Shown here: positions 1 through 5,920 of the stretch, piece by piece | How the letters are laid out: every line of letters begins with the position of its first letter | How positions within the stretch are numbered: position 1 is the first letter of the stretch | Source of the DNA: Candidatus Zixiibacteriota bacterium | GTDB lineage: Bacteria; Zixibacteria; MSB-5A5; GN15; FEB-12 | Length of the DNA: 8,021 nucleotides | Direction: 5' to 3' | Assembly (NCBI GenBank): GCA_016213305.1 | Contig: JACRAV010000096.1 | Location: 1-8,021 of the forward strand | Notes under the pieces: model-generated | Database searches by the model: none | What the model saw: only the letters and a program-made list of their open reading frames with translations | Told to the model about the DNA's origin: nothing | Program-made: the position numbers and the translations under genes

Positions 1-74
1 CGGACGCGACCTATACACGCACGGCCGGTTCGAGCAACCGCGCCGTCGCCGTGGCGCTCGACAGGAGGGTCTGA
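1..74 (+). CDS. flgN: Probable FlgN export chaperone, 3' end only
   Basis: Only the last 23 codons and the TGA stop (72-74) are in the window; the frame is open from base 3. The tail reads DATYTRTAGSSNRAVAVALD followed by RRV. The Y-x-x-x-G pattern near the C-terminus fits FlgN-type chaperones, but the fragment is too short to prove homology. The call rests mainly on context: flgN commonly lies directly upstream of flgK, and FlgN binds FlgK and FlgL in the cytoplasm before export through the flagellar type III apparatus. The stop overlaps the flgK start codon by one base (TGATG), which suggests translational coupling of chaperone and client. Another small flagellar protein in this slot cannot be excluded. 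Confidence 0.5.
   Translation, partial: DATYTRTAGSSNRAVAVALDRRV
63..69 (+). promoter_or_regulatory. Ribosome binding site of flgK
   Basis: AGGAGGG lies four bases before the ATG at 74 and inside the last codons of the upstream gene. It is a near-perfect Shine-Dalgarno sequence and fixes the flgK start. It contains GGA, the core of CsrA sites, but any strong Shine-Dalgarno sequence does. Confidence 0.8.
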
Positions 75-1465
75 TGCCGGGATTATTTCAGGGACTGGAA
101 ATAGGCAAGCGGGCGCTGTTGAGCCACCAGCTGGTTCTGCAGACGATCGGTCAGAACATTGCCAACGTGAACACACCCGGCTACACGCGCCAGCGGGTCA
201 ATATTCAGGCGACCAACCCCGAGGAAGTCACCTACGGTTCGGTCGGCACCGGTATCACCGTCACCGATATCCGGCATATCCGGGACCTGTTTCTGGGTCA
301 ACAGGAACAGGAGGCGACCAAATCGCTCGGCCAGTGGTCATACAAGGACAAGACGCTGTCGGAAATCGAGGCGCTTTATAATGAGCCGCAGGACAATTCT
401 CTTTCTCATCTGTTGAGCGCATTCTGGGATTCCTGGTCACAGCTGGCGACCAACTCGGATTCGATTTCGAACCGCAAGGCGGTGGTGGCCACCGCCGGTC
501 AGCTGATCGCCGGATTCCAGCAACTCTCGCGAAAGCTGATGGACCTGCGCGAGGCCACCGACCGGGATGTCACGAACATGGTAGCCGATATCAATCAAAA
601 GACGGCGGACATCGCCCGCATTAACCAGCAGATCGCCGGGGCCGAGCTGGGCGGTCACCGGGCCAATGATCTTCGCGACGCCCGCGATCTGATCACCAGG
701 GAATTGTCGAGTCTGGTCGATGTGCGCACGATCGAAAAGCCGAACGGCGAAACCATTGTGCATATGGGCGCGATGGCCCTGGTGGACGGCTCGCAGAGTT
801 TTCCCATCGCCAGCGAAACGGCCAATAAGAACGGCGTCTCCACCTCTCGAATTGTGTGGAAAGGCACATCGGTGCAACTGACCAATCTGAGCGGGCAACT
901 CGCCGGAGTAATGGAAACCCGCGATGTGCTGGTGCAGGATAATCTCGACGGGCTGGACGAACTGGCCCAAACCATCATAGAACAGGTCAATGCCATCCAT
1001 GTCACCGGCTACGGGATGAACGGCACGACCGGTGTGGCCTTCTTCGATCCGAACTTCAGTTCCGCCTCGACCATGCGTCTGAGCCAGGATGTGGCCAACG
1101 ACCAGGGCAAGGTGGCGGCCGCCTCGGTGATTACCGGCGACAACCATATCGCGCTGGCCCTGTCGGAGCTTCGCGATGCCAAGGTGATGAACGAAAACGT
1201 CAGCTCGATGAACGACTTTTACAGCAGTCTGGTGGGACTGGCGGGGATGAAGGCCAAGGAGGCCTCGACCACCTCGCAAAATTTCGAACTGCTGGTTCAG
1301 CAGATCAGTAATGCCCGTCAATCCGTCGAGGGGGTCAACCTCGACGAGGAAATGGCCAATCTCGTGAGATCCCAGCACGCCTACGATGCGTCGGCGCGGG
1401 TGATCACCGCCATGGATCAGGCGCTGGATACGGTCATTTCCGGGATGGGTGTGGTAGGACGATAA
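74..1465 (+). CDS. flgK: Flagellar hook-associated protein 1 (FlgK)
   Basis: FlgK is the first junction protein between hook and filament; it is exported through the flagellar type III apparatus and assembles at the hook tip under FlgL. The 463-residue product has the axial-protein N-terminus, with the rod/hook signature ANVNTPGYTRQ at residues 30-40 (its NTPGYTRQ core is characteristic of FlgK). A long helical region follows at about 85-210. The C-terminal axial helix at about 405-463 includes GVNLDEEMANLVRSQHAYDA, the usual FlgK C-terminal motif. It is shorter than the enterobacterial protein (about 547 residues), mainly through a reduced middle region, so the surface-exposed domains are probably small. 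The start is supported by AGGAGGG four bases upstream. The stop is TAA at 1463-1465, and csrA follows after a 49-base gap from its preferred GTG start. Confidence 0.96.
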   Translation: MPGLFQGLEIGKRALLSHQLVLQTIGQNIANVNTPGYTRQRVNIQATNPEEVTYGSVGTGITVTDIRHIRDLFLGQQEQEATKSLGQWSYKDKTLSEIEALYNEPQDNSLSHLLSAFWDSWSQLATNSDSISNRKAVVATAGQLIAGFQQLSRKLMDLREATDRDVTNMVADINQKTADIARINQQIAGAELGGHRANDLRDARDLITRELSSLVDVRTIEKPNGETIVHMGAMALVDGSQSFPIASETANKNGVSTSRIVWKGTSVQLTNLSGQLAGVMETRDVLVQDNLDGLDELAQTIIEQVNAIHVTGYGMNGTTGVAFFDPNFSSASTMRLSQDVANDQGKVAAASVITGDNHIALALSELRDAKVMNENVSSMNDFYSSLVGLAGMKAKEASTTSQNFELLVQQISNARQSVEGVNLDEEMANLVRSQHAYDASARVITAMDQALDTVISGMGVVGR

Positions 1466-1473
1466 ACAGTCAG

Positions 1474-1490
1474 GCCGCGTCGGACGCGGC
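1474..1490 (+). promoter_or_regulatory. Hairpin with GGA loop in the csrA leader; candidate CsrA binding site
   Basis: A perfect six-base-pair GC stem (GCCGCG at 1474-1479 pairing with CGCGGC at 1485-1490) encloses the five-base loop TCGGA. High-affinity CsrA sites are known to present GGA in a short hairpin loop. This one lies 24 bases before the GTG start of csrA, and a second GGA sits in the csrA Shine-Dalgarno sequence (1505-1507). The two GGA cores are 23 bases apart, a distance one CsrA dimer could bridge. No T-run follows, so it does not look like a terminator. Autoregulation is an inference. Confidence 0.5.
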
Positions 1491-1504
1491 ATGCAGAACG
1501 CCAC

Positions 1505-1510
1505 GGAGGG
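1505..1510 (+). promoter_or_regulatory. Ribosome binding site that decides the csrA start
   Basis: GGAGGG lies four bases before GTG at 1515. Translation from that GTG gives the canonical CsrA N-terminus MLILTRK. The in-frame ATG at 1491 lies directly after the leader hairpin, has no free Shine-Dalgarno sequence and would add eight residues absent from the family. The site reads ACGGA across its start, which matches the A-N-GGA core of CsrA targets. Confidence 0.75.
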
Positions 1511-1514
1511 TGCG

Positions 1515-1856
1515 GTGCTGATACTTACACGGAAGTTGGGTGAATCGATTGCGATCGGCGATCAGATACGGATTTCGGTGCTGGGAATTCGCGGACGTCA
1601 GGTGCGTCTGGGAATCGACGCGCCGTCCGACGTGGTCGTTCACCGCGAGGAAATTTACCTGAAGATTCAGGCGGAGAACCGGAAAGCATCCGGTTCCATC
1701 GCCGGCGATTTGATGGGGATGGTCAAGATGATCAAAGGGAAGATGTCCGGAGACGAAGCGCAGAAGCCGACCATCGACTACAAGGACAAGCCCGGTCGCA
1801 AGGGGGCGGACAAAAGCCCGCACAAACGCCAACAGGGTCCCAACGGAGGCGAATAA
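1515..1856 (+). CDS. csrA: Carbon storage regulator CsrA with long C-terminal tail
   Basis: CsrA is a homodimeric RNA-binding protein that recognises GGA motifs in mRNA leaders and usually blocks translation; in many flagellated bacteria it represses flagellin until FliW captures it. From GTG 1515 the product has 113 residues. Residues 1-55 match the family throughout: MLILTRKLGESIAIGD, then LGIRGRQVRLGIDAP, then VVHREEIYLKIQAEN. The key RNA-contact residues L4 and R44 are present. Asn55 aligns with Asn55 of Bacillus subtilis CsrA, a residue linked to FliW sensitivity. The family is typically 60-75 residues long. Here an amphipathic stretch at about 60-76 is followed by some 38 residues rich in K, G, P and Q that look disordered. 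The TAA stop directly abuts the flgL ATG. The alternative ATG at 1491 (121 residues) is disfavoured. Confidence 0.95.
   Translation: MLILTRKLGESIAIGDQIRISVLGIRGRQVRLGIDAPSDVVVHREEIYLKIQAENRKASGSIAGDLMGMVKMIKGKMSGDEAQKPTIDYKDKPGRKGADKSPHKRQQGPNGGE
1845..1849 (+). promoter_or_regulatory. Ribosome binding site of flgL inside the csrA 3' end
   Basis: GGAGG lies seven bases before the flgL ATG at 1857 and within the final codons of csrA, so ribosomes finishing csrA arrive at the flgL start. The surrounding ACGGA matches the A-N-GGA core of CsrA sites, but no strong hairpin presents it. Confidence 0.75.
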
Positions 1857-3779
1857 ATGCGTATCACCAACGGCATGATGGCCGACCGGGTGGTGTTCAA
1901 CACCCAGCGGGCGCTCCAGCGGTTCATGCAATTGCAGACCGATATGTCATCCGGCCGCAGGATCAACAAGCCGTCGGATGATCCGGCCGGCACCCTGCGC
2001 GATCTGGGATATCGCACCGAGCTGTCCGACACCGATCAGTACCAGAAAAATATCAATTCGGCGCAGTCGTGGGTGAAGACCTATGACAACCTTATGGCCG
2101 ATATGAAGGACGTGATGTCGTCGGTGAAGGAAATCGCGATCGCCATGGCCAACGGCCACTACGACGCCATCGCCCGAAGCGGCTCGGCCACCGAAGTCGA
2201 AGCGGCTGTCGATCATTTCATGCAACTCGCCAACAGCCAGGTCGAAAACCGGTATATACTATCCGGCGACCTGACCCAGACCCAACCCTTCTCGAAATCA
2301 TCAAATGGCATCATCTATCAGGGAGATCTCGGTAAGATCGAGTTCGAGATTTCTCCGCACATGCGGCAGACGGTCAACCTCCCGGGGTCCGACCTCTTGT
2401 TGCAAGAATTGTTCGTGTTGGGCGATCAGGCGGACCTGAATGTGGCGGTCACGACCGGTACCTTGCTGGCCGACCTGCACAACGGCGCCGGCATCGATCT
2501 GACAACCCCGACCTTTACGATCACAGACATCAATCTGAATTTGAGCGCCACCATCGACCTCACCGGCGCCGTCACGGTGAACGACGCCCTTTCCATGATC
2601 AACACTCAGCTGTCGGCCGCAGGTATCAACAACCTGACCGCCGCAGTCGCCGATACCCAAAATGCCCTGGTTCTGAAAACCACGCCCAACGGCCTAATCA
2701 GCCCAAACACGCTCATCGCCCGTCTGAATGGCGGAAACGGCGCCGACATGGTGCCGGGGATGATTCGAGTGACCGACGGCGGATTGATCGATGTCGAGGT
2801 CGATCTGAGTGGATCAACCACGTTGGCCGATGTCATGACCGCGTTCAACACCCAGCTCGCCACTGCCGGGGTCAATAACGTCGCCATGACCATCGCCCCC
2901 GGCGGCACCGCCCTGCAGATCACCGATTCCAACGCCGTACCGCTTGGTTTGTCGGTCACGGAAATGACGATGAACGAACAGACCGCCTCCCAACTGGGGA
3001 TTGTCGGATCGATCAATCCGACCCTCACCGGAACCGATCTGAATCCTTCCGTGTCGTTCTCCGTTTCCGAGACCACCGGATCGGTGGCCGGCCAACTGGG
3101 GATACTGGGAGATCTGACGTCCGACAAAATCGGGACCGATCTCGATCCCCGTTTGACGCTGACATCGCTTCTCACCGATCTCAACAACGGTCTGGGATCG
3201 GGCCTGGAGAATCTCGTGCTCAAGCAGGGAAGCGTAGCCGTTACGCTGGACCTGAGCGACCCCGGGTTGATCACCGTACAGGACCTGCTCGATCGGTTCA
3301 ATTCGAGCGGATTGAGCATCAATGCATCGCTCAATACCACCAACCGGGGTATTCAGGTGGCCAATACCGACAGTAGCCGCTCCTTCATTATAGAAGAATC
3401 GGGGACCGGGCGGACGGCCAAGAATCTCGGTCTCTATGGTTCGAGCGATATGATGGGGACACTATATGCCCTGACCGATGCTCTGAGAAGCGACGATCAG
3501 GAGGGATCGGGTTTGCTATTACGTAATCTCGACAGCGCCATTCAGCGTTTGCTGGATTCACGGGCGGAGATCGGATCGCGCGGCAACCGTCTTCGAACCC
3601 TGAGTACGCGGCTTGACGAGCAGAAGCTGACGGTCACGCGGCGCCTCTCGGAAGTGGAGGACGCCGATATCACCGAACTGATAACACAGCTGGCCACCCA
3701 CGAAAACAACTACCGGGCCGCGCTCGGAGCGACCGGGCGCATTATTCAACCGACGCTGATGGATTTTCTGACACGATAG
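1857..3779 (+). CDS. flgL: Flagellar hook-associated protein 3 (FlgL), enlarged by flagellin-IN-like repeats
   Basis: FlgL is the second junction protein, lying between FlgK and the flagellin filament. The N-terminus is typical: MRITNGMMADRVVFNTQRAL, then SSGRRINKPSDDPAGT at about 31-46, continuing with YILSG and GIIYQGDLGKIEFEI up to about 165. The C-terminal helical region at about 550-640 includes ATHENNYRAALGATGRIIQP. Between them is an insertion of roughly 350 residues, so the product (640 residues) is about twice the enterobacterial length (about 317). The insertion holds three copies of a module like the flagellin IN (hook) motif, with cores VDLSGSTTLADVMTAFN and relatives at residues 231-249, 313-331 and 462-482. 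There is also a pair of 34-residue repeats. Such insertions normally form surface domains on the filament side. The start follows the csrA stop without a gap; the stop is TAG at 3777-3779. Confidence 0.95.
   Translation: MRITNGMMADRVVFNTQRALQRFMQLQTDMSSGRRINKPSDDPAGTLRDLGYRTELSDTDQYQKNINSAQSWVKTYDNLMADMKDVMSSVKEIAIAMANGHYDAIARSGSATEVEAAVDHFMQLANSQVENRYILSGDLTQTQPFSKSSNGIIYQGDLGKIEFEISPHMRQTVNLPGSDLLLQELFVLGDQADLNVAVTTGTLLADLHNGAGIDLTTPTFTITDINLNLSATIDLTGAVTVNDALSMINTQLSAAGINNLTAAVADTQNALVLKTTPNGLISPNTLIARLNGGNGADMVPGMIRVTDGGLIDVEVDLSGSTTLADVMTAFNTQLATAGVNNVAMTIAPGGTALQITDSNAVPLGLSVTEMTMNEQTASQLGIVGSINPTLTGTDLNPSVSFSVSETTGSVAGQLGILGDLTSDKIGTDLDPRLTLTSLLTDLNNGLGSGLENLVLKQGSVAVTLDLSDPGLITVQDLLDRFNSSGLSINASLNTTNRGIQVANTDSSRSFIIEESGTGRTAKNLGLYGSSDMMGTLYALTDALRSDDQEGSGLLLRNLDSAIQRLLDSRAEIGSRGNRLRTLSTRLDEQKLTVTRRLSEVEDADITELITQLATHENNYRAALGATGRIIQPTLMDFLTR
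2460..3374 (+). repeat. Three diverged flagellin-IN-like modules within flgL
   Basis: Modules cover about residues 202-276, 285-359 and 434-506 of FlgL. Each has a header like TLLADLHNGAG, TLIARLNGGNG or SLLTDLNNGLG. Then comes a beta segment ending in DL and a helix of the type TVNDALSMINTQLSAAGINN. A segment ending in a short hydrophobic strand closes each module. The first two modules are spaced about 82 residues apart. They retain visible DNA similarity around their INTQLSAAGINN and FNTQLATAGVNN parts, indicating internal duplication; the third is more diverged. Confidence 0.75.
2985..3188 (+). repeat. Tandem pair of 34-residue repeats within flgL
   Basis: Residues 377-410 and 411-444 of FlgL share the pattern A-x-Q-L-G-I-x-G followed by G-T-D-L-[ND]-P. 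At the DNA level CAACTGGGGAT recurs exactly 102 bases apart (2991 and 3093). A third, partial copy of the LG element (KNLGLYG) closes the last module near residue 522. This looks like a remnant of module duplication with loss of a middle part. Confidence 0.65.
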
Positions 3780-3789
3780 AAAGGCGAAA

Positions 3790-3794
3790 GAGGT
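3790..3794 (+). promoter_or_regulatory. Ribosome binding site of fliW
   Basis: GAGGT lies five bases before the ATG at 3800, in the 20-base gap after flgL. Unlike those of flgK, csrA and flgL, it contains no GGA, so it offers no obvious CsrA target at the Shine-Dalgarno sequence. Confidence 0.65.
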
Positions 3795-3799
3795 AACCT

Positions 3800-4273
3800 A
3801 TGGTATTCAATAGCACGCGTCTCGGTCAATTCGAAGTCCCGACCGACAAGATCATCACCATGGCCCGGCCCATCCTCGGATTCGAAAAGCTGGCCGAATT
3901 CTGTCTGGTCGAGGTCGAGGCGGTTGCCCCCTTTCTCTGGTTGCAATCCACCGAGGACCCCACGGTGGCCTTTCTGGTGGTGAATCCGCTGGTGTTTTTC
4001 CCCGACTACCGCATCGAAATCAATTCGCCGGAAATCGCCGAGCTGAACGTATCGCGCGTGGACGAAGTCGAAACCTATGTGATCGCGACCGTGCCGGAGG
4101 ACTTCAGGAAGATGTCGATCAACTTGCAGGGGCCGATTCTGGTGAACACCGCCAATCGTCTGGCCAAGCAACTGGTGCTGGTGAATTCGGATTATCAGGT
4201 GAAGCACTACGTCATGACGGCCGCCGGCATCGCGACCCCGACAGAGACGGAGAAGGAACTGGTCGGCGTCTGA
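3800..4273 (+). CDS. fliW: Flagellar assembly factor FliW, CsrA antagonist
   Basis: FliW is a small beta-rich cytoplasmic protein that binds either flagellin or CsrA. When flagellin is secreted, freed FliW binds CsrA allosterically and lifts repression of flagellin translation. The 157-residue product shows the family pattern along its length: TRLGQFEVPTDKIIT at 5-19, ILGFEKL at 25-31, PFLWLQSTEDPTVAFLVVNP at 44-63, FFPDYRIEI, ATVPEDF, then NLQGPILVNTANRLAKQLVL. It ends in NSDYQVKHY plus a short tail. Length is normal for the family. One oddity is MARPILGFE (residues 20-28) where FliW proteins usually have a form of FPEGIPGFE. The start is fixed by GAGGT. It lies 20 bases after flgL, probably in the same transcript. 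Confidence 0.95.
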   Translation: MVFNSTRLGQFEVPTDKIITMARPILGFEKLAEFCLVEVEAVAPFLWLQSTEDPTVAFLVVNPLVFFPDYRIEINSPEIAELNVSRVDEVETYVIATVPEDFRKMSINLQGPILVNTANRLAKQLVLVNSDYQVKHYVMTAAGIATPTETEKELVGV

Positions 4274-4305
4274 CCGCCGCGGTGTTCCCCTCCGAACCTG
4301 ATAGC

Positions 4306-4320
4306 GATACGTGGGATGTC
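4306..4320 (+). promoter_or_regulatory. CsrA-consensus-like sequence over the start codon of the first glycosyltransferase
   Basis: GATACGTGGGATGTC includes ATAC followed by GTG and GGATGT. The in vitro selected CsrA consensus is RUACARGGAUGU, so the match is close apart from the AR pair being replaced by GTG (one extra base). The GGA (4314-4316) overlaps the ATG at 4316. A weak stem (TGATA at 4299-4303 with TGTCA at 4317-4321, one G-U pair) would place it in a loop. No good Shine-Dalgarno sequence is seen here. Weakly supported. Confidence 0.3.
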
Positions 4321-5920
4321 ATTGATGACCACCGATACCACCTGCCAACCCCATCAATCTGCCGGCGCACACGCGGACGCGATGGCGCAGTCGATCAACG
4401 AGAGTCTGGACCGGGGTGATTTTCAGACGGCGTTTCAGCTTCTTGAAAAATTGAATGACGGTCCGTCGCGCTCCGGCGGCACCCTCGTGGTGGCCGGCCT
4501 GACGGCACTGCAGTTGAACCGTCCGGACGAGGCGCGTCGAGAATTCGAAGAAGCGCTCGCTCTCGAACCGAACAATACCGACGCTCTGCACAATTTGGCG
4601 CTGTTGGACTTGGCCGGAAATGATCCGGCCGCCGCGACCGCCCGGCTGAGGACGCTGAAGAGACTGCAACCGAATGATGCTTCCGTTCGCAACGACCTTG
4701 CGGTTCTCTGGCAAAGCCAGGACAAGCCGGCCCGCGCGCTCGCCGGGTTTCGACAGGCGCTCCGGATCGATCCCAATTTCAGTCTGGCGCGCACCAATGC
4801 CATGCAACTCTGTCTGGAACGCGGCTGGCGTCGCACCGCTCTTCGCCTTCTCGACCAACCATCCGATCAGGCGTGCACGACCACGGTCACGGCGGAGCGC
4901 AATCGCTGGCGTCGGATGTTCGAAGCTACCGACCGCCCGTCGGCGCCGCCGACCGCCACACAATTGTCGGGCCGCCGAATCGCTTTCTTCGCGTCGCACG
5001 ATGCCTTCGTCAAAGACTTCATATCGGATTTCTCCACCGACAATACCGTGCGGGTGTTCAACGGCACGACCGTGGAGCGAATGAAGGAACTGCTGGCCTG
5101 GGCCGACGTCGCCTGGTTTGAATGGTGCGACCATCTGCTGGTCGCCGCGACCAAATTGCCGAAGCGCGGCAAAATCGTCTGCCGTCTGCACAGCTACGAA
5201 GCGTTCACCGACATGCCCGAACAGGTGGACTGGACCGGAGTCGATCACCTGATCTATGTCAATCAATCGGTGCGTGATATCATCGGCGCCAGAATTCCGG
5301 CAAGCGTCCCGACTACGGTGATCCACAACGGGGTGGATACCAATCGTTATAACATCCCGGCCGACAAGCCGACAACCAAAAAGATCGCGTCGGTGGGATA
5401 TATCAATTACAAGAAGAACCCCGCCCTGCTCCTGTACTGTTTCAAAAAGATTCATGAGCATGATCCGGCCTACACGCTTCACGTTGCGGGCGCCCATCAG
5501 GACCCGCGAATCCAATTGTACATGGAAAACTTTCTCAAGCGACACCCCTTGCCGGTATTTTTCGAGGGGTGGGTGGAGGATATGCCGTCCTGGTATCGCG
5601 ACAAGCAGTTCGTCATATCGACATCGCTTTTCGAATCGTTTCACTATTCGATCGCCGAGGGGATGGCCTCCGGAGTTCTGCCGCTCATCCATGACTGGTA
5701 TGGCGCCGACTATCTGTATCCCTCCGAGTATCTGTATGCCGACCCGGACGGCTGTCTGGAGTTGATCCGAAAACTTGAGCGAACGGATCTGGCGTCGATG
5801 CGAACTTCTAATCAGACGTTTATTGCGGAGCGTTATAACCAGGCGGAGGCGACGGGCTGTGTCCGACAGGTACTTGCCGACCTTGCGGCGTCAACTGAAA
5901 GAAGCCAAGCCGACCAATGA
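4316..5920 (+). CDS. TPR-containing GT-B glycosyltransferase (GT4-like)
   Basis: This is a predicted cytoplasmic enzyme that would transfer a sugar from a nucleotide-sugar donor; donor and acceptor are unknown. Residues 25-185 form TPR-like helices, for example NRPDEARREFEEALALEPNN at 68-87 and the repeat ending ALAGFRQALRIDPNF at 141-155. A GT-B fold follows from about 219 (GRRIAFFASHD). HNGVD at 337-341 and VGYINYKKNP at 360-369 match the donor-binding half of GT4 enzymes. The EX7E motif, E440 to E448 within SLFESFHYSIAEGMASG, is intact. No signal peptide or membrane segment is visible. The start is uncertain: ATG 4316 lacks a clear Shine-Dalgarno sequence, and ATG 4325 or 4382 are possible. 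It begins 42 bases after fliW and overlaps the next gene by four bases. A role in flagellin glycosylation is inferred from position only. Confidence 0.85.
   Translation: MSLMTTDTTCQPHQSAGAHADAMAQSINESLDRGDFQTAFQLLEKLNDGPSRSGGTLVVAGLTALQLNRPDEARREFEEALALEPNNTDALHNLALLDLAGNDPAAATARLRTLKRLQPNDASVRNDLAVLWQSQDKPARALAGFRQALRIDPNFSLARTNAMQLCLERGWRRTALRLLDQPSDQACTTTVTAERNRWRRMFEATDRPSAPPTATQLSGRRIAFFASHDAFVKDFISDFSTDNTVRVFNGTTVERMKELLAWADVAWFEWCDHLLVAATKLPKRGKIVCRLHSYEAFTDMPEQVDWTGVDHLIYVNQSVRDIIGARIPASVPTTVIHNGVDTNRYNIPADKPTTKKIASVGYINYKKNPALLLYCFKKIHEHDPAYTLHVAGAHQDPRIQLYMENFLKRHPLPVFFEGWVEDMPSWYRDKQFVISTSLFESFHYSIAEGMASGVLPLIHDWYGADYLYPSEYLYADPDGCLELIRKLERTDLASMRTSNQTFIAERYNQAEATGCVRQVLADLAASTERSQADQ

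Noticed and set aside
1474..1490. Hairpin between flgK and csrA as a Rho-independent terminator
   Set aside because: No T-run follows the stem, and the gene downstream is only 24 bases away in the same direction.
437..1504. Reverse-strand open frame of 355 codons opposite flgK
   Set aside because: It is a shadow of a GC-rich coding sequence: no family resemblance, histidine- and arginine-rich composition typical of antisense frames, and a clear FlgK on the other strand.
1491..1514. Upstream ATG start for csrA (121-residue product)
   Set aside because: It lies directly after the leader hairpin without an accessible Shine-Dalgarno sequence and adds eight non-family residues before the canonical MLILTR start at GTG 1515.
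4274..4315. Promoter or terminator between fliW and the first glycosyltransferase
   Set aside because: The 42-base gap contains only a short CCGCGG palindrome. There is no T-run and no convincing sigma-70 or flagellar sigma-28 boxes.
4319..5692. Reverse-strand open frame of 457 codons opposite the GT-B gene
   Set aside because: The forward strand encodes an intact TPR/glycosyltransferase with conserved motifs; the reverse product has no recognisable domain and a biased composition.
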